A stretch of 64,000 bases of DNA. Origin: Arthrobotrys musiformis (taxonomy: Eukaryota; Ascomycota; Orbiliomycetes; Orbiliales; Orbiliaceae). Of this stretch, positions 24,852 to 36,052 are shown one piece after another. The position numbers and the translations under genes were made by a program. The stretch covers positions 1-64,000 of the forward strand of contig JAVHJL010000010.1 in assembly GCA_036971715.1 (NCBI GenBank), given 5' to 3'. How positions within the stretch are numbered: the stretch's first letter is position 1; every line of letters starts with the position of its first letter. The notes under the pieces are model-generated. The model saw only the letters and a program-made list of their open reading frames with translations, made no database searches and had not been told where the DNA came from.

Positions 24852-27800
24852 TTAATTAATATATTTTTAAATAATAGTGCTAAAAATTCTTTTATTCATC
24901 TAAAAATCATTTTATAATTTAATTTATTTATTTTAAAAATTAAAATTTTAATTAATATATTAGCTTTTAATATTGGAATATTTAAAATTATTATATATTA
25001 AGTTCATTTTTTACTCCTTATTGAAAAATATATTAAAAATATTTTATAATTTAGTTATTAGATATATTTAATTATATTAATACAATCCTAAAATTAACTA
25101 AAAAAACAAAACTCTCAAATTTCCTTAATACTTATGCAAAAAAACCACACAAAAAAAAATAGAAACAATAAAATCATTTTGAAAAAAAATTCATTTAAAT
25201 CTCATAACCTAAATAATAATAAAAAAAGTCAACAATTATTTAAAAAATAAATTAAAAACTCTCCAATATTTTTTATTAAAAATAAAAAAACTAATTTAAA
25301 TTAAAAAAAACAAAATATTTTCTTAAATTAAATTAAAAAACCAAATTATTTTTACTACAAAATACTTTTTTATTAAAATTTAATTAATTTATATATTATA
25401 TTTTTTTTAAAAAAAAAATGCAATGTTATTTATTTTCTATATATATATGTATAGAAAAAGAAATTGTTATTTTCTAAAAATATATTAATAAAAATTTTTA
25501 TAATGGATATATTTAATTTTTAAATTTTTTTGTAAAATGTTTTATTTTTTCTATACTAAAATTTAATAATAAATTACAAATTTATATTAATTACAAAAAC
25601 TTTAACAATATTATTATTAAAAACACCAATTTTTTTTCTTTTATTAATAAATCTTTTAATAGGTTTGTAGAAACCAAAATATTTATTAAATTTAATTTTA
25701 TTAATATATATACTAATATCAAAATTAATTCTAGAGAAGAATAAAAAATAATTTTTAAATATTGTTATAAATATAAATTTCTAAATATTATAATTATTTT
25801 GATATTAAAATAAATTTATAAAAAGTTTAAGTTATTTAGGGTTTTTACTAAAAAATATTAAAAATGTATAATTATTTTTAAAATTTTATAATTATTATTA
25901 ATAATTTATTTAAAATATATAGTTTTATATTAGTAATTTTTACAAAACTTATAAAAAAATAAATTAAATTTAAATTTATATTGGAAAGGTTTAAAGTTTT
26001 TGAAGTTTTAAAAAATATTTTTATATTTATTTTAATTTTTAAAATATATAATTCGAAATTTTTTATTAAAATAAAAATAAGTACTTTAGTTGTTATTTTA
26101 AAAATATATAATAATATTTTAATAATAAATAATATTTAATTGCCTACATTTCTTATAAATTCAATATAATATAATTATAATATTTTATATATAATACAAA
26201 ACTTATGATTATTGTAGAAATTTACAAAAAATAATATATTTATTTATAAATTAAAATTTTTTTTATAATTTTCTTTAATTATAAGAATTTTACCTTTTTC
26301 TTAATTATAAAAAAGTTTAATTATAAATAAATTTACTAATAAAAAGTTTTTTTAAAATATAATATAAAAATTATTTATTTTAAAAATAAAAAAAATATTT
26401 TAATAAATGTAATAAATAAATAATTTAATTTTATAAAAAAAATTAAATTTAATAAAAATATTATTTTATTAAAAAAAATTTATATTATTATTAATAAATT
26501 TTTTAATTTTATAAAATATAATACTAAAAATAAATTTTAAATATAATTTATAAATACTAATAAAATTCAATAACAAAAAAAATTTTTAAAAAATTTTAAA
26601 ATTTATTAAAATATTATATAAAAAATTTATTATTTGATACCTCAAAAATATATAATCACTTAAATATTAATCAAACATAAAAATTCATCATCAAAACATA
26701 TTTTTAACCCTAAATAGAAAAATATATTAAAAAATATATTAAAACTTATAATATATATTACAAAAATAAATTTAATTAATATAAATTATACAATATATTT
26801 TAACCTCACAATATATCTAGTACACTTTTCAAAATTATTATATATAATTTTATTTAAAAAATATTATAATATATTTTTATTAATATCATTTATAATAAAA
26901 TATTAATTATTATTAATAAATTTTCAAAAACCGCTATTTTTATTTTATAATATAATTAATAAACAATAAAAAATTTTTAACAAATATATTACTAACACAT
27001 TTTTTTTAAATATAAAATCTAATAAAAATATATTTACAATAAAAATTTATTCTTTATTAACAAATACTAATACTAATAATTAATTATAAATTAAATAATT
27101 AAAAATTAATATTATAATAAAATTTTATTTTTAAACTAACAAAACCTCAAAACATTTTATTTAAACCTTAAAAATATATTTTTAAAACTTTTTTAATTCT
27201 ATTTAAAATAATTAAATCTTTTTTTTATTTTCAACAAAATTTATATATAATACATTTTAATACAATATTATTAAATATATTTTATATAAAATTTAATTAT
27301 TAGAAATTTAGTTTTTATATAATTAAAAAATAACTTAAAAAATACTAATACAAATTAGATATATTTAAATCCTTAAAAATCTATTATATATTTTATATAT
27401 TAATTTTTAAATCAACTTTACCAAAACTTTAAAAAAAAACCTAAACAATATCAAAATAAAATATAACAACTTCACTAAATATAATATCAAAAAAATCCTT
27501 AAAAAATCTAATAAAAATAATAAATATCTTATCTAATAGTTTTAATCTTATAATCCAAACAATAATTTTTAATAACTAAAAAAAAATATTTCTTTTAAAC
27601 CTATCTAATTTTTTTTAAAATAACCCAAAATACTTATTAAATAAAACATTATAAAGTTAAAAAAAAATATAAATAATCTAAAAAAACTAAAATTAATATT
27701 ATTTTAAAAATTATTACTATTTTATAATTCTTATCTATTCACATTTTTGGTTACATATATAATTTATTAAATACTACCTATACTCCTCATCCCAACACTT

Positions 27801-28495
27801 CTCCAACTCCTTTAAAAATCAAAAAATACCCTCCATAATATACCAAAACCACCAAAAACATATTAATATATATTATTTAAATAATATAGCTTATAAATAA
27901 AATATCAACTACTAATAACCTAGTATAATAAAGAAAAATATCTCAATAAAACATATTTATATATATTATTAAAAATAAAAAATAAAAAAAAAAAAAATAT
28001 TTAATTTATAAATCTATATACATTTCTTATAAAAAAATCCACCAAAAAACCCAAATCTTCCACAATATCTTTAAAAAAACTCCAAAAAATTAATATAATA
28101 TAAATATTTTTATAAAAATATTATTATACAACCAAAAATCTTAAAAACTCCTCATCCCTATACTTGATATTAAAAAACTTCTTATTATCCATTAAATAAA
28201 AACTTAAATCAAAATCTATTATCTCTTCAAGAGTAGGTTCTAAAGTATAATAATAATTTACCAATTTCTATAAAACTAAAAATTCCTTTTTTTTTTTTAA
28301 AAAAAACTAAAATTTTTTTAATTTTTTTGATAATTTTAATTCTATTTTTATATAAACTATATTTTTATAATATTTATTAATAACAATTTATATTTTTTAT
28401 TAATAATGTTTATATTTTAATATAATAATATTAAATTTATTAAAAAACTTTAAAAATTTTCTTAAAATTCTATTATTTATTTTTAAAGCTTAAAT
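24852..28495 (+). pseudogene. Gypsy-A copy A, segment 2 (pol: RT, RNase H, integrase)
   Basis: This aligns to Gypsy-A copy C from about 49730 to 54700. RT lies near 25480-25740. An internal deletion near 25790 joins mid-RT directly to sequence that in copy C is about 180 bp or more further on, removing the YLDD region. The integrase zinc-binding and core region lies near 26640-27000, and the downstream part runs to 28495. The SINE found in copy C at 52621 is absent here, which dates that insertion after the copies split. No frame is open. Confidence 0.82.
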
Positions 28496-28509
28496 ATTAT
28501 TTTTTGATT
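28496..28509. repeat. Target-site duplication of the intact LINE (left)
   Basis: ATTATTTTTTGATT is repeated at 34286-34299. Seventeen extra bases (28510-28526) lie between this copy and the conserved LINE 5' end. Confidence 0.8.
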
Positions 28510-28526
28510 AATTCTTGATAATATTC

Positions 28527-28782
28527 AAACGAACTTCGAAAATACCGACCCCCCCATAACTTTTGAACGGAGTATCCAAAACCAAATAAAAGTACACCAA
28601 TCGAAAGAGCGGAAAAAATTGATCAAAAATACTACAAAGTAAAAAAGCATACAAAGACCGATAGAAAATAATCACGACATAAAAATATAAAGATATTTGC
28701 GATCGTCTACCACACAAAAAAAAAAAAAAAAAGGGGGTTCTCGCTTAATTTAAACTAAACCTTTTAAAGGTTAGTTTTAAAA
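28527..28782 (+). promoter_or_regulatory. LINE 5' UTR, probable internal promoter
   Basis: The first 100 bp (AACGAACTTCGAAAATACCG, then a run of C residues and CATAACTTTTGAACGG) are shared by the three copies that reach the 5' end (12615, 28527, 37083) and are the least mutated part of the older ones. Non-LTR elements usually carry an internal promoter here. No TATA box or initiator is recognised with certainty, so promoter function is inference. Confidence 0.55.
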
Positions 28783-29943
28783 ATGGAGAACATACCAACT
28801 AGTTCATCTTTGGATGAACTAGTATTAGCGACACAGGGTTTTAAACCTGTTCACCACAAAAAAAGACAGAGAAGACAGGTATCGGTAGATACAATTGATT
28901 CAAGGGAAGAAATAAATAGAGAAGATCTGTTTCTGGAAATTAAAAGGTTGAATGACCTTCTAAAAGAAAGAGTACAGGAGGTAGAAGACCTAAAGCAGGA
29001 AATAAGAGAGTTGGAGAGAAACAACACAAAAAAGACATACGCCCAAATCGCCCAGAAAACATCAAAAACACCAAAAAAACAGGAAATAACCCAAAAACAC
29101 CAAAAAACGCATAAAACGCAAAATCTACAAAATCCACAAAATCCACAAAATTCAAAAATATCAATTAACCAACGAAGGTTAATTATTCCCAGAAGTACCA
29201 CGGAACCTCCCATCCAAAAACCAAATATCTTCAGAGAAAAAATAAATAAAATTCTCAAAGAGAAGCCCAATAACCCAGAATTAATTATTTCTGGGATTTC
29301 TCTAAATCCAAAAGGGAATCTAATTTTGATTACCCATGAGAACACCAAAAAAGAAGATATTCTGGAATACAAAGAAGAAATCTATCAAGAACTCATCAAA
29401 ATAGATGAACACATACAAAGACCTTCCAAAATAGAGAGCTGGGGGTTCTTAGTTGTACACGGGATTTCTAGAGATCAAAAAATGGAAGATCTCAAAAAAG
29501 AGGTGGAAACAGACAACACAATCAAATTGGTTAACAATCCGAGATGGTTGATTAAGGAGGAAAAATTAGAAGGGAAGAAATTCTCTTCTATAGTAATTGC
29601 CACAAAAACAAAAATGGAGGCAATAGAAACACAAAACAGAGGATATATTTTTCTAGGAGGTGAAAAACTCAAAACAGAAAGATATATTAAATTCTCTGGA
29701 AACAATAGATGTACAAATTGTCAAAAAACTGGCCACTATGCATTAAATTGCAGAAATGAATCAGCCTGCGAAATTTGTGCTGGAAAACACAAAACAATTA
29801 ATCATTTGTGTAATATATGCCAGGAAAATAAAAAGTCCTGTGACCATATAAAATACAAATGCATTAATTGTGGAGGAGAACATGGGGCAAAAAATTCCTT
29901 ATGCCCTAAAAACAAAAAACAAAATATCACCTTAAATGAATAG
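28783..29943 (+). CDS. LINE ORF1, gag-like RNA-binding protein with CCHC knuckles
   Basis: This is a 386-residue protein. Residues about 43-80 form a charged heptad pattern (EIKRLNDLLKERVQEVEDLK), a likely coiled coil for multimerisation. Residues about 97-125 are a low-complexity Lys/Gln/Asn linker. A folded middle part of about 130-300 follows, possibly RRM-like, which is inference. The C-terminus has a classic knuckle at 310-323 (CTNCQKTGHYALNC) and two related Cys/His motifs at about 329-343 and 360-374. In this class ORF1 binds the element RNA and forms the ribonucleoprotein. Its stop overlaps the ORF2 start by 8 bases. The ATG is supported because it is the first in frame and its relics align in the mutated copies, where it is ATA. 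Confidence 0.95.
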   Translation: MENIPTSSSLDELVLATQGFKPVHHKKRQRRQVSVDTIDSREEINREDLFLEIKRLNDLLKERVQEVEDLKQEIRELERNNTKKTYAQIAQKTSKTPKKQEITQKHQKTHKTQNLQNPQNPQNSKISINQRRLIIPRSTTEPPIQKPNIFREKINKILKEKPNNPELIISGISLNPKGNLILITHENTKKEDILEYKEEIYQELIKIDEHIQRPSKIESWGFLVVHGISRDQKMEDLKKEVETDNTIKLVNNPRWLIKEEKLEGKKFSSIVIATKTKMEAIETQNRGYIFLGGEKLKTERYIKFSGNNRCTNCQKTGHYALNCRNESACEICAGKHKTINHLCNICQENKKSCDHIKYKCINCGGEHGAKNSLCPKNKKQNITLNE

Positions 29944-32900
29944 GGATATTTTAAAAATAATACAACACAATTGTAGAAGATCTACAAATATAATGCAGTC
30001 AATCTTAAACTCTGCATTAATTTACGACAACACGGATTTAATTTTCCTACAAGAACCGTGGTTCTCAAAGGAAAATACTACAATTACACACTCAGGGTTT
30101 AAACCAATTTTTTCAAACCCAAAAACCAACGAAACCAACAAAAACCGAAATAGGGTAATTACTTTTATAAAAAAGAATTTACCCTACGAGATCACAAACC
30201 GGGAAGATTTAATTAAAGATGAGGACTGCCAGATAATTGATTTTAAATCAAACAAATTTGGGGAAATCAGATTTATTAATATCTACAACGAAAAACAACA
30301 AAATACGGAAAATGGTGAATATACAGTAAATCGACTCTTTAATAAGATCAAAGATTACTGCACCAAAAAAACATTATTAATCGGAGATTTTAATGCTCAT
30401 CACTCTTTATGGAACCCTGAAATTAAATTTAATTTAAGAGCAGGAAAAATAATAGAGTTGATCGAAGATAAAAATCTACAATTAATAAATAAAAATGGCA
30501 TACCAACTTATTATAATGTCAGGAAAAATAATAAATCTGAATCCTCAATCATTGACCTATCTTTTGCAACCATTAATTTAAAAGAATTAATTATGGATTG
30601 GAAAATAGATGAAAAAATTGATACAGGATCAGATCATGAGGTAATCTCAATTAAAATAAAACCAAAAGAAAATGACTTAGTAGACAACCCTTTGTCAACT
30701 AACAAATTTAATTGGAATAAAACTAATTGGGAAAACTTCGAAAAAGAATTATTAAGTCTAGATAAAAATCTAGATAAAAATAATTTATGGAAAGATCGCC
30801 TTTTTTCATTTTATGAGAAAAGAGAAGATCTAGAAAATAATTTGGAAGTTGCAACATCTCTTTTTCAAAAAAATATAATTTTGGCAGTAGAAAGATCTAC
30901 ACCAATTTTAAAAATAACACCAAAATCAAAAATTTGGTGGAATGAGGAAATTGAAAAAACAAGAAAAGAGATGTTGCAACAAAAAAGGACATGGAAATTA
31001 AATAGGACCCAACAAAATTGGGAACTATTTAAAATCAAAAGGAATAAACATTTTAGAGAAATTAGATCCTCTAAGGAGAAATCCTGGACTAATTTTCTAG
31101 AAAATGCAAAAGACAAAGAAATATTCCTAGCGCTTAATTTTTCTAAACCTAGAAAAATCCAAAAAATGCCAAATCTAATTTATGAGGACAGGAATGCCCT
31201 TAATTTTGAAGATAAGGCAAAAATATTAAGAAAGGCGTTATTTCCAAAACCACCAAATTATACAAAAACAACAAATCCACTGTTACCAGTGGAAATAACA
31301 ATTAACAAAAAGTTAATGGAATGGAAAAAGATAAGAGATAGTGAAATCAAAGAAGCTATCTTCTCATCCAATTCCAAAAAAGCACCAGGACCAGATGGAA
31401 TTAATTTTCTATGTCTAAAAAGGGCTTACGAAATTATACCGGGAAGATTTAATGATTTATTCAAACAATTATTAAATTATGGGTACCATCCAATATGCTT
31501 CAGAGAAGCAATTGGGGCAATTTTACCTAAACCAAATAAACCGGATTATAATATTCCAAAAGCTTACAGAATTATTAGTCTCCTAAATTGTTTAGGAAAA
31601 ATATCAGAGAAAATAATAGCAAGAAGAATAGCCTTCTTATCAGAAACTAATAAAATTCTAAATCCAGAACAAATTGGAGGCAGAAAACAAAGATCTGCAA
31701 TTGATGCAGCTTTGTCATTAGTTCATGATATAGAAATGGCTAATTCAGAAAAGTTAAAAACCTCTGTTTTATTCCTAGACGTTAAAGGGGCTTTTGATAA
31801 TGTTTCAAAGGAAAGATTAATTAATACCTTAGAAGACATGAAGTTCCCCAAACGATTAATTTCGTGGATTAATAATTTTATGTCCAAAAGATTAATTAAA
31901 CTGGCCTTCGATGGACAAGTAGAAAAATTAAAACCAGTTGAAACTGGAATACCACAAGGTTCCCCAATATCCCCAATTCTTTTTCTATTATATTTAACAC
32001 CACTATTTAATTTATTAGAACAAAAAACGCCTTCTATCATTAAACCATCTTATATAGATGATTTGGCGTTAATTGCAACTAATAAAAAAATAGAAACAAA
32101 TATATATGAATTAGAAGAAACTGCAAAAATAGCCTTTAATTGGGCTGCAGATAATGCAGTAGCTTTTGATGACATAAAATCAGAGCTAATTCATTTTAAA
32201 ACAAATTTAAAAAAGAAAAATGAATTTGGGGAATTAAATATTGAGCTACCAAATGGTACAATAATAAAACCTACCAACAATATAAGGTGGTTAGGTATAT
32301 ATTTCGATATGAAATTGAATTTTAAACACCACATTAAAATAAAAACAAGTGCAGCAAATAAAATTTTAAATTTTATCAAGGCACTTGCTAATTCAGAAAA
32401 AGGACTTAAAACTAAAGCGATAATACAATTGTATAAAAGCTGCGTTTGTTCTATTTCCGACTATGGGTCTGAAATATGGTGGAAAAACCAAAAACAACAA
32501 AATGTTTTGAAAGAATTTAAATTAATTCAAAATAAGATGTTGAGAAAAATAACAGGAGGCTTCAAAACAACTCCAATAAATATATTGGAAGTTGAGGCCT
32601 CTATTTTACCACCAGAAATAAGACTAAATGGGATACAAAGAAGGTATGCCCTAAGATCCCTTTTTCTTAATAAAAATCATCCAATAAAAAAGAGATCTCC
32701 AGAGTCATTCCCACCAGAATTTAATTTTGGAAGAGAGGAAACAGGACTGGGACCTTATTTAAAATGGAATGAAAATAAAAAAGAAGGGGACAAAAAAGAA
32801 TATGCCTCCACACTGGACAGAATACTATCAAGAATTAATTTCTTGATAAACCCATATACAAAAATTGAGGAATTAAATATAAAATTCAATCCACCTTGGA

Positions 32901-33973
32901 TTGAAAATAAAATTAATTTCCTCATAAATAACGTACCCAAGGACTTAGAAGCAGAAAACCACAAAAATAAAAAAGAAGTTGAACTAAATTCTAGGGAAAA
33001 CTTACTTATTTATACAGACGGTTCTATGCTGGAAATAGAAAATAAAAATAATAAAAAAAAGAATAATAAAAATAAAAAAGAAAAATCCTTGGGGGCTGGA
33101 ATTTATGGAGAAATAGATAATAAATCTATTTTCGAAATTTATTTTAGTTTGGGAAAAAGTATGGAGGTATATGATGCAGAATTAATTGCTTTAAGGAAAG
33201 GGTTCGAAAAATCCTTTGAAGTAATTAATAAAAATAAAGAGGTGAAGAATATTTATTTCTTCACCGACAACCAGGCTGCAATAAAAAGGTTACAAAACCT
33301 AAATTTAGGGCCTGGTCAGGAGACAACTTCAGAAATTTGGGATATGGCAAATGAATTAAATTCTAGAAATATTAATATATTTATAGAATGGGTCCCAGGT
33401 CACTCTGAAGTTGTTGGAAATGAAAAGGCAGATTACTTAGCTAAGGAAGCTGCAAAAATAAAAAAGAAAAGCCTATTCAAGTCCTTCGCCTATTTAAAAA
33501 GAAAAATTAAAGAAAAGGACTTACTAGAATGGGAAGAAAAATACAAAAAACAAAAAAACAGGCCAAATTATATTAATAGGCCAAAGTTAAAAAGAAATAA
33601 GATATTTACTAAGTTTAGTAATAATTTTGTTTCTTCTTTAACTCAACTGAGGACTGGGCATGGGTACTTTAACAGTTATTTATATAAAATTCCAAATTCT
33701 GGAATTTTAAATAAAAACTGTACATGCAGAAATAAGCCTCAAACACCAAAACACTTAATTATGGAATGCAAAATCTATAATGAAGAGAGAGAGGTATTAA
33801 AAAGGAAACTCAAAAAAGCTAATAAACAATTAGATTATTACTTTTTATTATTTAATAATGAAGGTATGATCTTTTTGGAAGAGTTCCTAAATAAAACAAA
33901 TATTGCAAAAAGAAAATGCAATAAAAATCCTAAAAATGATTATTTCACAGGATGGGGAAATCTGGAAGTTTGA
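29936..33973 (+). CDS. LINE ORF2: AP-type endonuclease, reverse transcriptase, RNase H
   Basis: This is a 1345-residue protein. The N-terminal endonuclease has QHNC at 10-13, catalytic E40 in QEPW, GDFNAHHSLW at 150-159 and SDH at 232-234. RT spans about 480-760, with KAPGPDG, FLDVKGAFD (D615), GIPQGSPISP at 671-680 and YIDD at 706-709. RNase H has D1028 (TDGS), E1082, D1111, H1156 and D1166, so the catalytic set is complete. A C-terminal CCHC-like motif uses C1262, C1264, H1273 and C1278. The protein would nick target DNA and copy the LINE RNA there. All key residues are present, so it could be active. It is probably also the enzyme that moves the tail-sharing SINE (inference). Translation is likely coupled to ORF1 through the 8-base overlap. 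Confidence 0.97.
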   Translation: MNRDILKIIQHNCRRSTNIMQSILNSALIYDNTDLIFLQEPWFSKENTTITHSGFKPIFSNPKTNETNKNRNRVITFIKKNLPYEITNREDLIKDEDCQIIDFKSNKFGEIRFINIYNEKQQNTENGEYTVNRLFNKIKDYCTKKTLLIGDFNAHHSLWNPEIKFNLRAGKIIELIEDKNLQLINKNGIPTYYNVRKNNKSESSIIDLSFATINLKELIMDWKIDEKIDTGSDHEVISIKIKPKENDLVDNPLSTNKFNWNKTNWENFEKELLSLDKNLDKNNLWKDRLFSFYEKREDLENNLEVATSLFQKNIILAVERSTPILKITPKSKIWWNEEIEKTRKEMLQQKRTWKLNRTQQNWELFKIKRNKHFREIRSSKEKSWTNFLENAKDKEIFLALNFSKPRKIQKMPNLIYEDRNALNFEDKAKILRKALFPKPPNYTKTTNPLLPVEITINKKLMEWKKIRDSEIKEAIFSSNSKKAPGPDGINFLCLKRAYEIIPGRFNDLFKQLLNYGYHPICFREAIGAILPKPNKPDYNIPKAYRIISLLNCLGKISEKIIARRIAFLSETNKILNPEQIGGRKQRSAIDAALSLVHDIEMANSEKLKTSVLFLDVKGAFDNVSKERLINTLEDMKFPKRLISWINNFMSKRLIKLAFDGQVEKLKPVETGIPQGSPISPILFLLYLTPLFNLLEQKTPSIIKPSYIDDLALIATNKKIETNIYELEETAKIAFNWAADNAVAFDDIKSELIHFKTNLKKKNEFGELNIELPNGTIIKPTNNIRWLGIYFDMKLNFKHHIKIKTSAANKILNFIKALANSEKGLKTKAIIQLYKSCVCSISDYGSEIWWKNQKQQNVLKEFKLIQNKMLRKITGGFKTTPINILEVEASILPPEIRLNGIQRRYALRSLFLNKNHPIKKRSPESFPPEFNFGREETGLGPYLKWNENKKEGDKKEYASTLDRILSRINFLINPYTKIEELNIKFNPPWIENKINFLINNVPKDLEAENHKNKKEVELNSRENLLIYTDGSMLEIENKNNKKKNNKNKKEKSLGAGIYGEIDNKSIFEIYFSLGKSMEVYDAELIALRKGFEKSFEVINKNKEVKNIYFFTDNQAAIKRLQNLNLGPGQETTSEIWDMANELNSRNINIFIEWVPGHSEVVGNEKADYLAKEAAKIKKKSLFKSFAYLKRKIKEKDLLEWEEKYKKQKNRPNYINRPKLKRNKIFTKFSNNFVSSLTQLRTGHGYFNSYLYKIPNSGILNKNCTCRNKPQTPKHLIMECKIYNEEREVLKRKLKKANKQLDYYFLLFNNEGMIFLEEFLNKTNIAKRKCNKNPKNDYFTGWGNLEV

Positions 33974-34285
33974 AAAAATGAAAAGGTTCCGGAAATGAGA
34001 TATATCATTTTAATATTACATCAAAGTGGATGGGTAAGAACAACAGATATACGACATTGTTCTTTTAATGGGAAAAAAGAAGAAAGAGACAAAAAGGGTT
34101 AGAAGGAACCTCAAAAAACAAAAAACAAAAATAAAAATAAAAACAAAAAACAAAAATAAAAAATGATTTTATGTAGTTTTCATTTTTAATGAGGAGCGAA
34201 AATCATGTATTTTAATTTCTTTTCCTTCATTCCGCCATAACCGAAAGGTTGCATGCGTGTATGATAAATAATAATAATAATAATA
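33974..34285 (+). other. LINE 3' UTR and (TAA)n tail
   Basis: The 3' UTR contains two segments shared with the SINE: 34011-34053 and 34231-34285. The second holds TCCGCCATAACCGAAAGGTT, then GCATGCGTGTATGATAAATAA and the ATAAT tail. It is present and barely changed in every LINE copy that reaches the 3' end, which marks it as the probable recognition site for the reverse transcriptase. A CCGAAAGG core could form a small hairpin. Confidence 0.85.
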
Positions 34286-34299
34286 ATTATTTTTTGATT
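34286..34299. repeat. Target-site duplication of the intact LINE (right)
   Basis: ATTATTTTTTGATT directly follows the (TAA)n tail and matches 28496-28509. Gypsy-A sequence resumes here, aligning with copy C from about 54750. Confidence 0.8.
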
Positions 34300-35692
34300 T
34301 TTATTTATTTATTTTTTACTTCTTTTAAACTTCCTTCTCTATAATTTCAAAATAAATTACCTAAACTCTTTTATTTTTTTTTAAACAAATATCTAAAAGA
34401 TAACCCACTAAAAAGTTAGCTTTGGAAAAAAAACAGAATTTAAAAACCATTTATATAAAATAATATTACACCCACTCTTTAATACAAATCAAATATTTTA
34501 TAAAACTTTTTATAATAAAATACTTATAATTATTTTAAATATAATAATTATAATTAATTTCTAGAAGAAATTTGAATTTCTCTTTTACTTACTAAATTCT
34601 TTTCTAATATTTAAATTTCAATAATTCTAATTAAATTTTATAATATTTCAAAATTCTATTTCTTAATATATTCTTATCCAAAAGTGTTATTTAAATATAT
34701 CTAATTTTATATATTAAATTGTTAAACACAAAAATATTTAAAAATCTAAATTTTAATTTTTAATTTCTAATAAATTTAATTATATTTATATATTATTATA
34801 CTTATATAATTTTATATATAATATGGAATTTATTGTTTATAGTATTTTTAATATAAAATTATTTTCTTAATAAATTTCTTATATAATAATATTTTTTAAT
34901 TAAATTTCCTATATATGAAATATACTGCACAAAATTTTTTTGTATAAAATCTAATATTTTTAATATGTTATTCAAAATATTTTTGTATAAGAATTTTATA
35001 TAATAAAATTTCTTTTTAAAAAAAAATAATATTATACTTATACTATATGACTAATCTTGATTAAGTATATAACTTAGTACAATAAACATACTTCTGATTT
35101 TATACTCTATTTATCTTATAAAAAAAATTTAATTTATAATTTGTTTATTTTTATTATAAATATTCATTTAAAAAAAATAAATTAATTTTTTATATTATAT
35201 AAAATATATTATTTTTATAATATATTTAGTTTTATTCGATTAATAAAAATTCTAATTACTAATCTATCCTATCTTTTATACAATATTTATTATAATATAT
35301 ATATATAATGGTTTATTATTCATCAATATATTTGTTTCTAAAAATAAATGATAAGCAACCAAACAAACAATCTTTTTATATATAATTTGTTTTTTATATA
35401 AAAACTTTATTATATATTTAAGATCTCTTAAGTAATAGTAGTTTTTCTTAAAATCCCATCAATTAATTTATTAACTATTTTTACTAATTCACTATGTAAT
35501 AATAAAACTTTAAATAATTTTATAATTTTTTTATTTATTTAACTATATTATATTTTCTATATATAACTTTATTACTTCCCACCAAATATTAATATTCTTT
35601 ATTAAAAAATCTAAATCAATAAAGTTGAAAAACCAGTAAAATGCTAGGCTTGTTTGAAAATCCTGCCAAGGAGACCTAGGCAAAGTGTAACA
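34300..35692 (+). mobile_element. Gypsy-A copy A, segment 3 (3' untranslated region plus 3' LTR)
   Basis: Aligns to copy C 54760-57030 without the SINE. It ends in the 3' LTR at 35030-35692. The LTR terminal sequence GTGTAACA is followed directly by an AAAAT microsatellite. The upstream part has no open frame. Confidence 0.85.
35030..35692 (+). repeat. Gypsy-A 3' LTR of copy A, 663 bp
   Basis: The start, TATTATACTTATAC, corresponds to TGTCACGCCCACAC of the least-mutated LTR. The end, GAGACCTAGGCAAAGTGTAACA, is well preserved. The length equals the 5' LTR of copy C. The first 60 bp are mutated here, unlike in copies C and D. Confidence 0.9.
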
Positions 35693-35742
35693 AAAATAAA
35701 ATAAAATAAAATAAAATAAAATAAAATAAAATAAAATAAAAG
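35693..35742. repeat. (AAAAT)n microsatellite
   Basis: About nine to ten perfect AAAAT units directly abut the Gypsy-A LTR end. Confidence 0.95.
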
Positions 35743-36052
35743 AATAATGATAACGGCGTCCTACCTACCAGCCAGCCTACCTACCAGCCTACCTACGCTG
35801 GAACCTACGCCGGAACCTAGACTGATGGGCAGGCAAGTAGATAGGCAGGCAGGCAAGCTGGTAGGCGGGCTAGTAAATAGGCAGGCGCAGAGCTATAGAT
35901 TCCATAAAACCTTCTAAAATACCGTAAAATAGTAATTTGCCGCACTGTGGCGTACCTCACCAGAGTATCATTATTTTTATATATAATATTATTATAATAA
36001 GTAAGGTTATACTGCTGTGGAAGTAATGCTGGACCCCGACTTACAGTCGGGC
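35743..36052. other. GC-normal island with inverted CCTACC/GGTAGG repeats
   Basis: This is a 310-bp patch of ordinary base composition. At 35759-35802 it has repeated CCTACC and CCAGCC words. At 35827-35886 the complementary words appear (GGCAGGC, GCTGGTAGGCGGGC), so the two halves can pair imperfectly. A perfect hairpin, CCCGAC-TTACA-GTCGGG, lies at 36035-36051. No coding potential and no match to the other families here was seen. It may be a structured repeat or a remnant of single-copy DNA between elements. Confidence 0.6.

Larger units (their letters stand above)
28527..34285 (+). mobile_element. LINE copy 4: full-length Tad/I-like non-LTR retrotransposon with both ORFs open
   Basis: This is a complete non-LTR retrotransposon of about 5.76 kb with a 5' UTR of about 255 bp, ORF1, ORF2, a 3' UTR of about 310 bp and a (TAA)n tail, flanked by a 14-bp duplication. 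It is the only copy in the window without stops in either ORF and serves as the reference for five mutated copies. The architecture (gag-like ORF1 with knuckles, then endonuclease-RT-RNase H in ORF2) fits the Tad and I groups; Tad is the typical fungal one. It sits inside Gypsy-A copy A. Its open frames imply a recent insertion and possible activity (inference). Confidence 0.95.

Noticed and set aside
28508..29705. Open frames on the minus strand across LINE ORF1 (up to 173 codons)
   Set aside because: They are antisense shadows of ORF1; hydrophobic Phe/Leu-rich translations arise from the A-rich sense strand.
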